Shown here: piece after piece, positions 52,512 to 60,967 of the stretch
Position numbering within the stretch: position 1 is the first letter of the stretch
Layout of the letters: every line of letters starts with the position of its first letter
NCBI GenBank assembly: GCA_900551115.1
Contig: URUY01000006.1
Location: 83,315 to 147,314, forward strand
Origin: an uncultured Lachnospiraceae bacterium
GTDB lineage: Bacteria; Bacillota; Clostridia; Lachnospirales; Lachnospiraceae
Length of the DNA stretch: 64,000 bases
Reading direction: 5' to 3'
Made by a program: the position numbers and the translations under genes
Notes under the pieces: generated by a model
The model's database searches: none
Told to the model about the DNA's origin: nothing
The model's input: only the letters and a program-made list of their open reading frames with translations

Positions 52512-54569
52512 TTAAATCAATTTTTTGACTGCCGCCGCCAAATCCTCCGCAACGGAAAGCGGCAGCTTGACCACATCCATTTTAACGTACAGGATATTTT
52601 GTGCCTGCCTGTCTAAATCCGCCACTTTAATATAAAGGTTGGGGTCTGCCGTTGCAAAAACCGCTCCCGAAGCCGGTTTAAGCTGTTTGCCGTTGGTATA
52701 AAAGATTTTTTTATTCTGAAGCGGCACCGGCTTCCCGTTAAAAAGCATTTCCTCTATTTTGACCACACAGGCCTCCATGGCAGGGTCAATACGAAGTATC
52801 TTTACATTTCCGTCTACCGAAAGCTCCGCCTCTACCTTTTTGTTATCCTGATAAAAGCCCGGTATGAAATAGGAGTTTTCCTCTGAAAATCCTTCTCCGC
52901 AGTCTTCATATATCTGCATCCGGTTCAGTTCCCAGATACTTTTGTTCTCTTCCATCCATTTAATCGGGTCTATAATGCGGTAGCCAATCAGGCTGCGGAT
53001 TTCCGCCATGGACTTTCTCTGTCCTGTGACAAACTTCTGAAAATCCTTCTCCTGCTCTCTGTAATAGTCCGCATCTTCTTCTGTTATGCCAAGCTCATGA
53101 AGTATCAAATCAAGATTTAGCTTGTTACGTTTTTCGTTTTCAAGAAGGTAGCAGTAGATTGCCCTGAAAGCCAGTTCCTTTACATCCACTTCTTTTCCAA
53201 AGGTCCACTCATAATCAATAATCGTCCAGTCATCCCCATGCACCATGATATTACCGAATATCAAATCAAAATCAGCCACAGGAAATGTCTGATTATAACC
53301 GGTCCGTTCTACATATTGTCGAAACAATGCATGAAAACCTTCAATATCATCCTTTTCCAGACATTCATCCAGCATTTCTGACAGCAGCCGCCCTTCAATG
53401 AATTCAAAGGAATCCCATACTTTTCCGTTTTCTTCATGCAGCTCGCATTTATTGATTGCAAGATTTCCGCCCTCATACCTTTCAAGAAGGTTCCTGTATG
53501 CAATCGCCATGCCCCGGATATGCTCGTTTGCCTCATTGCATAACGGGTGTTTTTCTACTCTTGCAACACCGTTTTTATCCCGATAGATTTCCGTTCTGAT
53601 ACGGTACTCCGGCGCACGGTCATTAGAATATTTGGCATATTTGATATCAAAGCCGTCCCCGATAATCACCTCGTAGGAATTGGAAAAGACAGAAAAAAGA
53701 TTGTCCTCCGCAATACCGTCAAAGGCATATTTCTCATCAAACAAAAGCATTCTGTCCCTGTCAAAATTCCGCAGGTTGTTGGAAAGCTCTCCCTTGCCGG
53801 GCAGATAGGCATCCGAATACAATGTAGTCATGAATTTGTAATCAGGATACGGATAGTAGAAGTTATATTTTTTCACGCCGCAGGCAGCAAATATCTTTTC
53901 CAGCCCCTTCCTTGAAAAGGTACGGACACCGCCGCCGTCCGCATAGCTTTCAATGCCGGAAAAATAGGTGCCCAGATGGTCCTCCTTGCAGCCGGCAAAG
54001 TATTTTAACCCGTACTTATTTTCTATGGCAATAACCACACGCCCGCCCTTTGCAAGATGCTTCATAATAATGGAAAGAAATTCCTCAAAGGGCTTATCCG
54101 TTCCCATATAGCTCTGGCCGTATTCAAAAACACCAATCAGAAAAATATAGTCAAAATCATTTGGCAAATCCGGCTCGATATCCTTGAAATTGCCTACATG
54201 AATCGTCACATTTTCACATTCACTGTGCCTGTACGCATTAATCATACTGCGTTTTTTAGATAAATCCACACAGACTACTTCTCCGGCTTTTCTGGATAAG
54301 GCCCCTGTTATGGCACCGCAGCCGCTTCCCACCTCCAAAACCTTTGCATCAGGCTCCATGGGTATCCAGTCCACCGTGTTTTCCCGAAGCGGGGACAAAT
54401 GATAGAGAATCGGCCAGCTCGCTTTTTCTTCTATGATTTTCTGATATTCTACTGCTGCATAGTTTTTTGTAATGGCAAGCAGTTCATCCTCCACCTGCCC
54501 ATCGCAATAAAAATCCTCACCGGGGTAATGTGTTAAATCCAGTGTAATATTTCCGATTTGTTCTGTCAT
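52512..54569 (-). CDS. SAM methyltransferase fused to kinase-like domain (WbdD-like organisation)
   Basis: A 685-residue fusion. The N-terminal class I methyltransferase shows motif I AKVLEVGSGCGAITGAL (about 75-91), VVCVDLSKKR and FDYIFLIGVFEY, up to about residue 280. A second domain (about 290-560) resembles APH/LPS-type kinases: a nucleotide-side EIYRDKNGVARVEKHPL with Lys, and a catalytic-loop-like DFDLIFGNIMVHGDDW with IIDYEW as the metal Asp near 450. The last 120 residues are beta-rich. In E. coli O9a, WbdD has methyltransferase plus kinase domains that cap the glycan and set its length. Here the gene directly follows Wzt, which has a sugar-binding tail. Function as chain terminator is inferred. 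Start: ATG 54569 (AAGGG 9 upstream); TTG 54578 is the alternative. Confidence 0.8.
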   Translation of the reverse strand: MTEQIGNITLDLTHYPGEDFYCDGQVEDELLAITKNYAAVEYQKIIEEKASWPILYHLSPLRENTVDWIPMEPDAKVLEVGSGCGAITGALSRKAGEVVCVDLSKKRSMINAYRHSECENVTIHVGNFKDIEPDLPNDFDYIFLIGVFEYGQSYMGTDKPFEEFLSIIMKHLAKGGRVVIAIENKYGLKYFAGCKEDHLGTYFSGIESYADGGGVRTFSRKGLEKIFAACGVKKYNFYYPYPDYKFMTTLYSDAYLPGKGELSNNLRNFDRDRMLLFDEKYAFDGIAEDNLFSVFSNSYEVIIGDGFDIKYAKYSNDRAPEYRIRTEIYRDKNGVARVEKHPLCNEANEHIRGMAIAYRNLLERYEGGNLAINKCELHEENGKVWDSFEFIEGRLLSEMLDECLEKDDIEGFHALFRQYVERTGYNQTFPVADFDLIFGNIMVHGDDWTIIDYEWTFGKEVDVKELAFRAIYCYLLENEKRNKLNLDLILHELGITEEDADYYREQEKDFQKFVTGQRKSMAEIRSLIGYRIIDPIKWMEENKSIWELNRMQIYEDCGEGFSEENSYFIPGFYQDNKKVEAELSVDGNVKILRIDPAMEACVVKIEEMLFNGKPVPLQNKKIFYTNGKQLKPASGAVFATADPNLYIKVADLDRQAQNILYVKMDVVKLPLSVAEDLAAAVKKLI

Positions 54570-54593
54570 ACGCTTCAACCCTTCTTTTCTCTT

Positions 54594-55892
54594 CTACGCC
54601 TCCTGCCGGTAGGGAATAACACGTCCTTCTGCTTTTTCTGCCTCCCGTACCTCCACAGCCGAATCCATATCGTAGAAACCAACGGTATCCTTGTCCGATA
54701 CAACGGTCACATTCAGCACGTCGTACAGCCTGTGATACACCTGAAAATCATTGCCTGTATAACCGGTAACTCCCAGTGACAGCAGATACTCTCCGCCCTG
54801 AAGGCTCATTTTCTGTGTAAAAGTCACTTCCTTTGTGCTGCCCGATGCCACAGGCTCTAAAAATGCCTTTTCTATCATACTGTTGGTGCCGGTAATCTCC
54901 GTTCCCCGGATATTTTTAAGAGAAAAAGCAAATATGGGAGCCACAATCCGGTCATGAAACCCTACCCTCATGTGGATGGTAAACTCCGTTCCCTTGATAA
55001 TCGCTGACGTCTTTACATCTTTTTCATCTGTTATATAAAATTCCTGTATTTCTGCCTGCTTTGTTCCGTACTCCAAAAGCTCGGGATTCACTGCGCCGTT
55101 AGGAACGGAATTGACATTCTCCGTATCCTCCGGTATTTCATACTGTCCCACCAGCACCCTTTTAAAGGTATCAATCATTTCCTTGGGACTGCCCTCGCCT
55201 AACAGATTACCCTGATTGAGCAGATAAACTCTGTCACAGTACTTGCTTATACTGCTCAAATCATGACTTACAAATACAATGGTCTTGCCAAGCTTCTTAA
55301 ATTCTTCAAACTTCTGATAGCATTTTGCCTGAAAAAAAACATCCCCTACTGACAGCGCTTCATCTACAATCAGTATTTCCGGGTCGATATTTATTGCCAC
55401 GGCAAAAGCCAGGCGCACAAACATACCGCTGGAATAGGTTTTTACAGGCTGGTAAACATAGTCCCCAATATCTGCAAATTTTAATATTTCCGGCAGCTTG
55501 CTGTTTATTTCTTTTTCCGAAAAGCCCATCATGGTACCGTTCAGATACACGTTTTCAATACCGTTATATTCCATATTGAAGCCTGCACCCAGTTCAAGCA
55601 GCGCGGAAATTCTTCCGTTTACCACGACTTCACCGTCCGTAGGATTCAGTACGCCGGTTATTATCTTTAAAATCGTAGATTTACCGGAGCCGTTTGTACC
55701 GATAATACCCACGGTTTCTCCCTGAAAAATCTCCATATTGACGCCGTTTAGGGCATAGTGTTCCTTATATTTATTTCTGGCAAACCCAAATGCCTCTTTA
55801 AAGCGGTCAGACGGCTTATCATACAGCTTATATACTTTTTTCAGGTCTTTTACCTGTATTGCCGGTTTCTTTTCTTCCATTATACTATCCAT
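54594..55892 (-). CDS. wzt: Polysaccharide ABC transporter ATP-binding protein with C-terminal glycan-binding domain (Wzt-like)
   Basis: A 432-residue ATPase for export of a lipid-linked polysaccharide. The NBD (1-245) has an ABC-type N-terminal extension typical of TagH/Wzt (VYKLYDKPSDRFKEAF), Walker A GTNGSGKSTILK, signature YSSGMFVRLAFAVA, Walker B ILIVDEALSVGD and VSHDLSS. Residues about 270-425 form a beta-sandwich like the Wzt C-terminal domain, which in O8/O9a E. coli recognises the modified chain end (ITGTNSMIEKAF, QKMSLQGGEYLLSLGV). Partner of the permease directly upstream. Start ATG 55892; 55880 is an equal alternative, both with a weak GGAT site. Confidence 0.92.
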   Translation of the reverse strand: MDSIMEEKKPAIQVKDLKKVYKLYDKPSDRFKEAFGFARNKYKEHYALNGVNMEIFQGETVGIIGTNGSGKSTILKIITGVLNPTDGEVVVNGRISALLELGAGFNMEYNGIENVYLNGTMMGFSEKEINSKLPEILKFADIGDYVYQPVKTYSSGMFVRLAFAVAINIDPEILIVDEALSVGDVFFQAKCYQKFEEFKKLGKTIVFVSHDLSSISKYCDRVYLLNQGNLLGEGSPKEMIDTFKRVLVGQYEIPEDTENVNSVPNGAVNPELLEYGTKQAEIQEFYITDEKDVKTSAIIKGTEFTIHMRVGFHDRIVAPIFAFSLKNIRGTEITGTNSMIEKAFLEPVASGSTKEVTFTQKMSLQGGEYLLSLGVTGYTGNDFQVYHRLYDVLNVTVVSDKDTVGFYDMDSAVEVREAEKAEGRVIPYRQEA

Positions 55893-55926
55893 TCATATCA
55901 TCCATTCCGAAGTGTTTTCACACTCC

Positions 55927-56919
55927 CTATAATACATCCGCAAAATGTACCTTCAGTTTTTTGAATACCAGTGCCCCCACGCCAAACAGCACTACCGTTA
56001 CAATCCAAAAATACATCGTAGAGAAAAAGTCCTCAAAAAACCAGGAGTGCCCGTAAATTGCACTGCGGTATCCGTTTACAATATATACCAGGGGATTTAA
56101 TTTCAAAAGCTTTGCCCAGCCTTCGCTGATTGCACCGAAATCCCACATAATAGGCGTTGCCCACATGCCGATTTGCAGGGCAATATTGATAATCTGCGCA
56201 ATATCCCGTATAAATACTTCCAGGGCGCAGGTGGTATAGGTAAGTGCAAGCACAAATACAAAGGTACAAAAGCTGTAATAAAAAATCTGAAGGGTATAGA
56301 CGCTTGGCATATACCCGTAGCATGCTGCAATCACCAATAAAATACAGACAAAAAAACCATGGATAAAGGTAGCGCCGATTACCTTGATAATCGGCAGGAT
56401 ACTGATTTTAAATACCACCTTTTTAACCAGGTAGTTATATTCCACCAAAGCCATGGTACCGTTTGTAAGCGCCTCGCTGAAATAAAACCAGGGCACCAGA
56501 CCGGCAGTAAGGAACAGGACAAAAGAAATATCTCCGCCGCCCCGCATAGCCATACCCGCGCCGTGCATAATCACATCAAAAACCAGCCAGTACATCGCTA
56601 CCGTGACTACCGGCTGTATCATCGCCCATACCATACCCAGATAAGACCCTGCATACCGCTTTTTAAAATCGTTCTTTGCAAGCTTCCAGATAAGATGCCT
56701 GTTTTGGTACAGCTCTACCGGCAGACTCGTGATTTTGTCATATAAAACGCCGAAAAGAACACAGGACGTTACAATAACCAGACAGGAAACTGCTTTTTTA
56801 ACAATTTCCTCCTGTTGGTCAGCCCTTGGATTGTGGTGTATGACGATAACTGCCGCCATAATGAATGCCAGCACACAGAATATGGTAATCCCGGCTTTCT
56901 TTGAAATCTTCCGCTTCAT
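55927..56919 (-). CDS. wzm: ABC-2 type polysaccharide export permease (Wzm-like) with extra N-terminal helices
   Basis: A 330-residue permease; normal Wzm/TagG proteins have about 260-270. The first 65 residues add two membrane helices (AGITIFCVLAFIMAAVIVIH and SCLVIVTSCVLFGVLYD). Then the usual start appears: LIWKLAKNDFKKRYAGSYLGMVWAMIQP, an amphipathic connector and six helices, with FLTAGLVPWFYFSEAL and LNPLVYIVNGYRSAIYG as family motifs. Only two bases separate it from the rfbC stop, and AGGAG lies 5 bases before the ATG, so it is coupled to the rhamnose genes. It should pair with Wzt. Confidence 0.92.
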   Translation of the reverse strand: MKRKISKKAGITIFCVLAFIMAAVIVIHHNPRADQQEEIVKKAVSCLVIVTSCVLFGVLYDKITSLPVELYQNRHLIWKLAKNDFKKRYAGSYLGMVWAMIQPVVTVAMYWLVFDVIMHGAGMAMRGGGDISFVLFLTAGLVPWFYFSEALTNGTMALVEYNYLVKKVVFKISILPIIKVIGATFIHGFFVCILLVIAACYGYMPSVYTLQIFYYSFCTFVFVLALTYTTCALEVFIRDIAQIINIALQIGMWATPIMWDFGAISEGWAKLLKLNPLVYIVNGYRSAIYGHSWFFEDFFSTMYFWIVTVVLFGVGALVFKKLKVHFADVL

Positions 56920-56921
56920 GC

Positions 56922-57488
56922 TTACTCCTGCCTTAACTGCTCTGTATATTCTTTAAAACTGCCCCACGCCTTATCCTTTTCAGAGAAAATAAGTTCCATA
57001 CCTTCCTCTATGGGCCATTCTACATGCAAATCAGGGTCGTTCCACAAAAGGCCGCCTTCATCTCCCGGATGATAAAAATCCGTACACTTATAGCAGAATT
57101 CCGCATAATCTGACAGTACCAGAAAACCATGGGCAAAGTTTTTGGGAATAAAAAACTGTTTTTTATTTTCCTCGCTTAAAAGTTCTCCGTGCCACTTGCC
57201 AAAGGTAGGTGAACCCACACGCAAATCCACCGCCACGTCAAAAACCTCTCCTTTAATTACCCTGACTAACTTGTCCTGCGGAAACTCTTTCTGAAAATGC
57301 AGTCCGCGCAGCACTCCTTTTTTAGATGCCGACTGGTTATCCTGTACAAAAATTTCACTGATACCCGCTTCCTTATAATCATTGTAATTATAGGTCTCCA
57401 TGAAATATCCTCTGGCGTCTCCGAAAACCTGCGGTGTTATCACCTTAAGTCCCTCTATTTCACATGTTTCTACTAGAATCTTGCCCAT
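56922..57488 (-). CDS. rfbC: dTDP-4-dehydrorhamnose 3,5-epimerase
   Basis: Third enzyme of dTDP-L-rhamnose synthesis. It has 188 residues of the RmlC cupin fold: GYFMETYNYNDY, the catalytic-His segment KGVLRGLHFQKEFPQDKLVR, VIKGEVFDVAVDLR, and IPKNFAHGFLVLSD. The start at 57488 has AAAGG 8 bases upstream. It is encoded after the small GH25 gene and before wzm. RfbD, needed for the final reduction, is not in the window. Confidence 0.94.
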   Translation of the reverse strand: MGKILVETCEIEGLKVITPQVFGDARGYFMETYNYNDYKEAGISEIFVQDNQSASKKGVLRGLHFQKEFPQDKLVRVIKGEVFDVAVDLRVGSPTFGKWHGELLSEENKKQFFIPKNFAHGFLVLSDYAEFCYKCTDFYHPGDEGGLLWNDPDLHVEWPIEEGMELIFSEKDKAWGSFKEYTEQLRQE

Positions 57489-57558
57489 TTTTTTATCCTT
57501 TCCCATGTATCATTACTATAATCTGTCTCGTAATCCCTGTTTTATATACCCACACTGC

Positions 57559-58818
57559 TTAATATCCCAGATAACTGATATTCATATCCACTTTGCCGTC
57601 TATACCGTCCACCTTACCCTTGGAGGTATACTGCCACATATGGTAATAGCCCTGATAAAGCGGGACACTGCGGTATTCTGCCAGCCATATGATATAAGGC
57701 TCAAGAGAAGCCGTTTCCAGGTTTTTGTTGTACCAGTTGCGGCTTGCATATACACCGGCTTCATATCCTGCATTTTCAATGGTACTGCAAAAGGCTTCGC
57801 ATACTGCTGTCCGCGTCTTTACATCCAGACTGTCTGCCCTGCCGTCTCCGCCGGCGCTCTCCGTATCAATAAATACCGGATACTGCAGTTCATAGTCCTT
57901 GATAAGCCTGACTGCTGCACTGGCCTCTTCCACCGCTTCCACTTCATTTACAGCCTGCGAAAAGAAGTAAACGCCGACCTTTATGCCGGCTGCCGCAGCA
58001 CCCTTGATATTCTGTTCAAAATAAGGGTCTTCCACCAGACTTCCCGTTACGGAGCCGCGATATCCGCATCTGATAATGGCAAAATCAATACCGTCATTCT
58101 TTACCTTGTCCCAATCGATTTCTCCCTGCCATTTGGACACATCAATTCCCAGTACAGCATTGCCTGTCACAGCCTGCGCCTTCTTAATTTCCGTTTTATC
58201 CGCATCCTCAATGGCCTGGGCTGTATCCTCTGCCTCTGCATTGATATCTGCTTCTGTTTTAAGGAGAAGGGAAATATCATCTATCACCACATATTCCACC
58301 TTTTCCTTTACTCTTACCCGGGTGCTGCCCCCGGGCACATTATAGCCCTCTATAGGATTTAAGGAAACCGTATAATCCCCGGAGGAAAGACCGCCTATAT
58401 AAATGATGCCGTCCTTGTCCAGGTCCTTGTATTCTCCCATGCCCTCCAGAGTCACAAAAAAGCTCTCTCCCGTTACCGGATTGTTTTCATTATCTACAAT
58501 CTGAATGCGCAAATCCCTTTCAACAGAGGTAACAATCAGGGATAATCTGTTCTGTTCCGCGTAGAGGCTCTCCAAAAAAGAATTCGTCTCGGGATCAAAA
58601 AAAGTTTCATCCTCCATAAAGGCGGATAAGTCGTTTCCAATCTGTCCGTTTTCATAAACCGCGCCCGTATTCTGCTGCTCTGCCCATTCAGGCTCTGTTT
58701 CTGCCATTCCCTGCGTGCTGCCTCTCTGATTCTGATTCAGCAGAAGCACTGCCAAAATGGTAAGCATCGTTATGGAAGCAGCCGCCAAAACCGTCAGTCT
58801 CTTTAGCTTAGAGTCCAT
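57559..58818 (-). CDS. Membrane-anchored GH25 muramidase
   Basis: A 419-residue protein of the lysozyme family that cleaves the N-acetylmuramic acid-GlcNAc bond. One N-terminal membrane helix (about 9-29; VLAAASITMLTILAVLLLN) is followed by a Cna-B-like region (about 90-175; LRIQIVDNENNPVTGESF, GIIYIGGLSSGDYTVSL) and a helical linker. A C-terminal GH25 domain (about 220-419) has LGIDVSKWQGEIDW, GVYFFSQAV, YPVFIDTES (the catalytic Asp-Glu pair) and YHMWQYTS. The start at 58818 overlaps the rfbA stop by 11 bases with GAGG inside the rfbA end. The position between rfbA and rfbC ties it to polysaccharide assembly. Confidence 0.92.
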   Translation of the reverse strand: MDSKLKRLTVLAAASITMLTILAVLLLNQNQRGSTQGMAETEPEWAEQQNTGAVYENGQIGNDLSAFMEDETFFDPETNSFLESLYAEQNRLSLIVTSVERDLRIQIVDNENNPVTGESFFVTLEGMGEYKDLDKDGIIYIGGLSSGDYTVSLNPIEGYNVPGGSTRVRVKEKVEYVVIDDISLLLKTEADINAEAEDTAQAIEDADKTEIKKAQAVTGNAVLGIDVSKWQGEIDWDKVKNDGIDFAIIRCGYRGSVTGSLVEDPYFEQNIKGAAAAGIKVGVYFFSQAVNEVEAVEEASAAVRLIKDYELQYPVFIDTESAGGDGRADSLDVKTRTAVCEAFCSTIENAGYEAGVYASRNWYNKNLETASLEPYIIWLAEYRSVPLYQGYYHMWQYTSKGKVDGIDGKVDMNISYLGY

Positions 58819-59677
58819 TTGCAACCTCTACCAGATATTTGCCGTAATTGGTTTTCATAAGGGGTTCTGCCAGTGCCAAAAGCTGTTCCCTGGTAATAAA
58901 GCCCCTCTTATAAGCGATTTCTTCAATACAGGAAATATAAAGCCCCTGCCTCTTCTGAAAAGCTGCCACAAAGTCAGCCGCATCTAAAAGTGCATCATGA
59001 TTGCCCGTATCCAGCCATGCAAATCCTCTGCCCAGTGTCTCTACATGCAGCGTGCCTCTGTCTAAATACTCGTTATTGATACTGGTAATTTCAATTTCCC
59101 CTCTTGCGGAAGGCTTTACATTCTTTGCGATTTCCACAACATCATTGTCATAAAAATACAGGCCGGGCACCGCGTAGTTGCTCTTGGGGTTTTCGGGCTT
59201 TTCTTCAATGGACAGTGCCTTGCCGTCTGCATCAAATTCCACCACGCCGTATTCTCTGGGGTCCCTGACATAATAGCCGAAAATCGTTGCTCCTTTTTCT
59301 CTGGAAGCCACTTCCCTTAACACTCTTGAAAAGCTCTGTCCGTAGAAAATATTATCTCCCAAAACAAGCGCCACTCTGTCCGTACCGATAAAATCAGCGC
59401 CGATAATAAAAGCGTCAGCCAGTCCTCTGGGTTCTTTTTGTACTGCATAGGAAAGCTGCATGCCAAGCTGGCTTCCGTCCCCCAAAAGCTCTTCAAAAAC
59501 CGGCAGATCCCTGGGTGTGGATATAATCAGTATTTCCCTGATACCTGCCAGCATCAGCGTTGAAAGAGGGTAATAAATCATCGGTTTGTCATAAACCGGC
59601 ATAATCTGCTTGGATATGGCCTTTGTCAACGGATACAGTCTGGTGCCGGAACCGCCGGCTAATATAATTCCTTTCAT
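58808..59677 (-). CDS. rfbA: Glucose-1-phosphate thymidylyltransferase
   Basis: First enzyme of dTDP-rhamnose synthesis, joining dTTP and glucose 1-phosphate. It has 289 residues with MKGIILAGGSGTRLYPLT (nucleotide loop), KPMIYYPLSTLMLAGI, LVLGDNIFYG, VEFDADGKALSIEEKP and WLDTGNHDALLDA, all typical of RmlA. It lies after rfbB across a 160-base gap and is coupled to the GH25 gene. The glucose 1-phosphate may come from PgcA in the same locus. AAAGGAG stands 7-8 bases before the ATG. Confidence 0.96.
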   Translation of the reverse strand: MKGIILAGGSGTRLYPLTKAISKQIMPVYDKPMIYYPLSTLMLAGIREILIISTPRDLPVFEELLGDGSQLGMQLSYAVQKEPRGLADAFIIGADFIGTDRVALVLGDNIFYGQSFSRVLREVASREKGATIFGYYVRDPREYGVVEFDADGKALSIEEKPENPKSNYAVPGLYFYDNDVVEIAKNVKPSARGEIEITSINNEYLDRGTLHVETLGRGFAWLDTGNHDALLDAADFVAAFQKRQGLYISCIEEIAYKRGFITREQLLALAEPLMKTNYGKYLVEVANGL

Positions 59678-59792
59678 GGAGAATCTCCTTTCAAATCACA
59701 TATGTTATATTTTACCATATTCTATGGGAAATTCCTATACAAAACATTGCCGGAGTTTCCGCCTTTTGGGACTTTTCGTCAAAACACCAAAT

Positions 59793-59814
59793 GGGAACGG
59801 TTCCCACCGTTCCC
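59793..59814 (-). terminator. Stem-loop between rfbB and rfbA
   Basis: A perfect 9-bp stem (GGGAACGGT 59793-59801 with 59806-59814) and four-base loop just after the rfbB stop. The minus-strand sequence after it is ATTTGGTGTTTT, a weak T-tract, so it may be a partial terminator or mRNA-stabilising hairpin. Confidence 0.5.
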
Positions 59815-59837
59815 ACCCAAGGTGCGCAAAGCAAGCT

Positions 59838-60914
59838 TTATTCATACATATCGCTGTAATATTTCTGATAATCTCCGCTTGTCACATTCTTCATCCAGTC
59901 TTCATGCTCAAAATACCAGGCAATCGTCTTTTTAATGCCTTCCTTGAACATGGTTTCGGGATACCAGCCGATTTCTGCTTTAATCTTATCCGGTGCAATG
60001 GCGTATCTTCTGTCATGTCCCTTGCGGTCTTCCACATAGGTTATCAAATCCTTCGTAACCAGTGCTTTTCTTGCATCCGTATCCGGCAGCATTTCCTGCA
60101 GTGTCTCTAAAATAATATTGATAATTTCAATATTCTGTTTTTCATTATGACCGCCGATATTGTAGGTTTCAAACAGTCTTCCCTGCTCCTGTACCATATC
60201 AATAGCCTTTGCGTGATCCTCCACGTACAGCCAGTCACGCACGTTTTTTCCATCGCCGTATACAGGCAGCTTCTTTCCCTGCAGTGCATTGTTGATAATA
60301 AGGGGAATCAGCTTTTCGGGGAACTGATACGGCCCATAATTGTTGGAGCAGTTGGTAATATTGGCAGGGAAATGGTAGGTATCCATATATGCCTTTACTA
60401 ACATGTCCGAGCTTGCCTTGCTGGCAGAATAAGGGCTGTGAGGCGCATAGGGTGTCGTTTCACAGAAAAATTCATCATCCTTTTCCAAAGAACCGTATAC
60501 CTCGTCCGTAGATACATGTAAAAACTTTTTCCCTTCTTTGAAGCTTCCGTCAGGAAGCTCCCACGCCTCCTTGGCACAGTTGAGCATGACTGCAGTTCCC
60601 AGTACATTTGTCTGTACAAAGACTTCAGGATTACGGATACTTCTGTCCACATGGCTTTCCGCCGCAAAATGCACTACCCGGTCAATGTCATTTTCCGCAA
60701 ATACCCTGCGGATTGCATCCTTGTCACAGATATTGGCTTTTACAAAGCTGTAGTTGCTCCTGCCTTCCACATTCTTCAGATTTTCCAAATTACCTGCATA
60801 GGTCAGGGCGTCCACGTTAATAATCCTGATTTCATCACCATATTTTTTAAACATGTAATGAATGTAATTGGATCCGATAAAGCCGGCTCCTCCTGTTACC
60901 AAATAAGTTCTCAT
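59838..60914 (-). CDS. rfbB: dTDP-glucose 4,6-dehydratase
   Basis: Second enzyme of dTDP-rhamnose synthesis, an NAD-dependent short-chain dehydrogenase. It has 358 residues: TGGAGFIGSNYIHYMF (nucleotide loop), HFAAESHVDRSI, STDEVYGSLE (catalytic Thr-Asp-Glu), YSASKASSDMLVKAY (Tyr-Lys pair) and NNYGPYQFPEKLIPL. GAGG followed by AAAAGGA lies before the ATG. It follows the large GH25 gene by about 50 bases and is probably cotranscribed with it. Confidence 0.96.
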   Translation of the reverse strand: MRTYLVTGGAGFIGSNYIHYMFKKYGDEIRIINVDALTYAGNLENLKNVEGRSNYSFVKANICDKDAIRRVFAENDIDRVVHFAAESHVDRSIRNPEVFVQTNVLGTAVMLNCAKEAWELPDGSFKEGKKFLHVSTDEVYGSLEKDDEFFCETTPYAPHSPYSASKASSDMLVKAYMDTYHFPANITNCSNNYGPYQFPEKLIPLIINNALQGKKLPVYGDGKNVRDWLYVEDHAKAIDMVQEQGRLFETYNIGGHNEKQNIEIINIILETLQEMLPDTDARKALVTKDLITYVEDRKGHDRRYAIAPDKIKAEIGWYPETMFKEGIKKTIAWYFEHEDWMKNVTSGDYQKYYSDMYE

Positions 60915-60967
60915 TCCTTTTACCTCGTTTTATATTCTTTTCCGTTACCGGAGTATTCATACCACGC

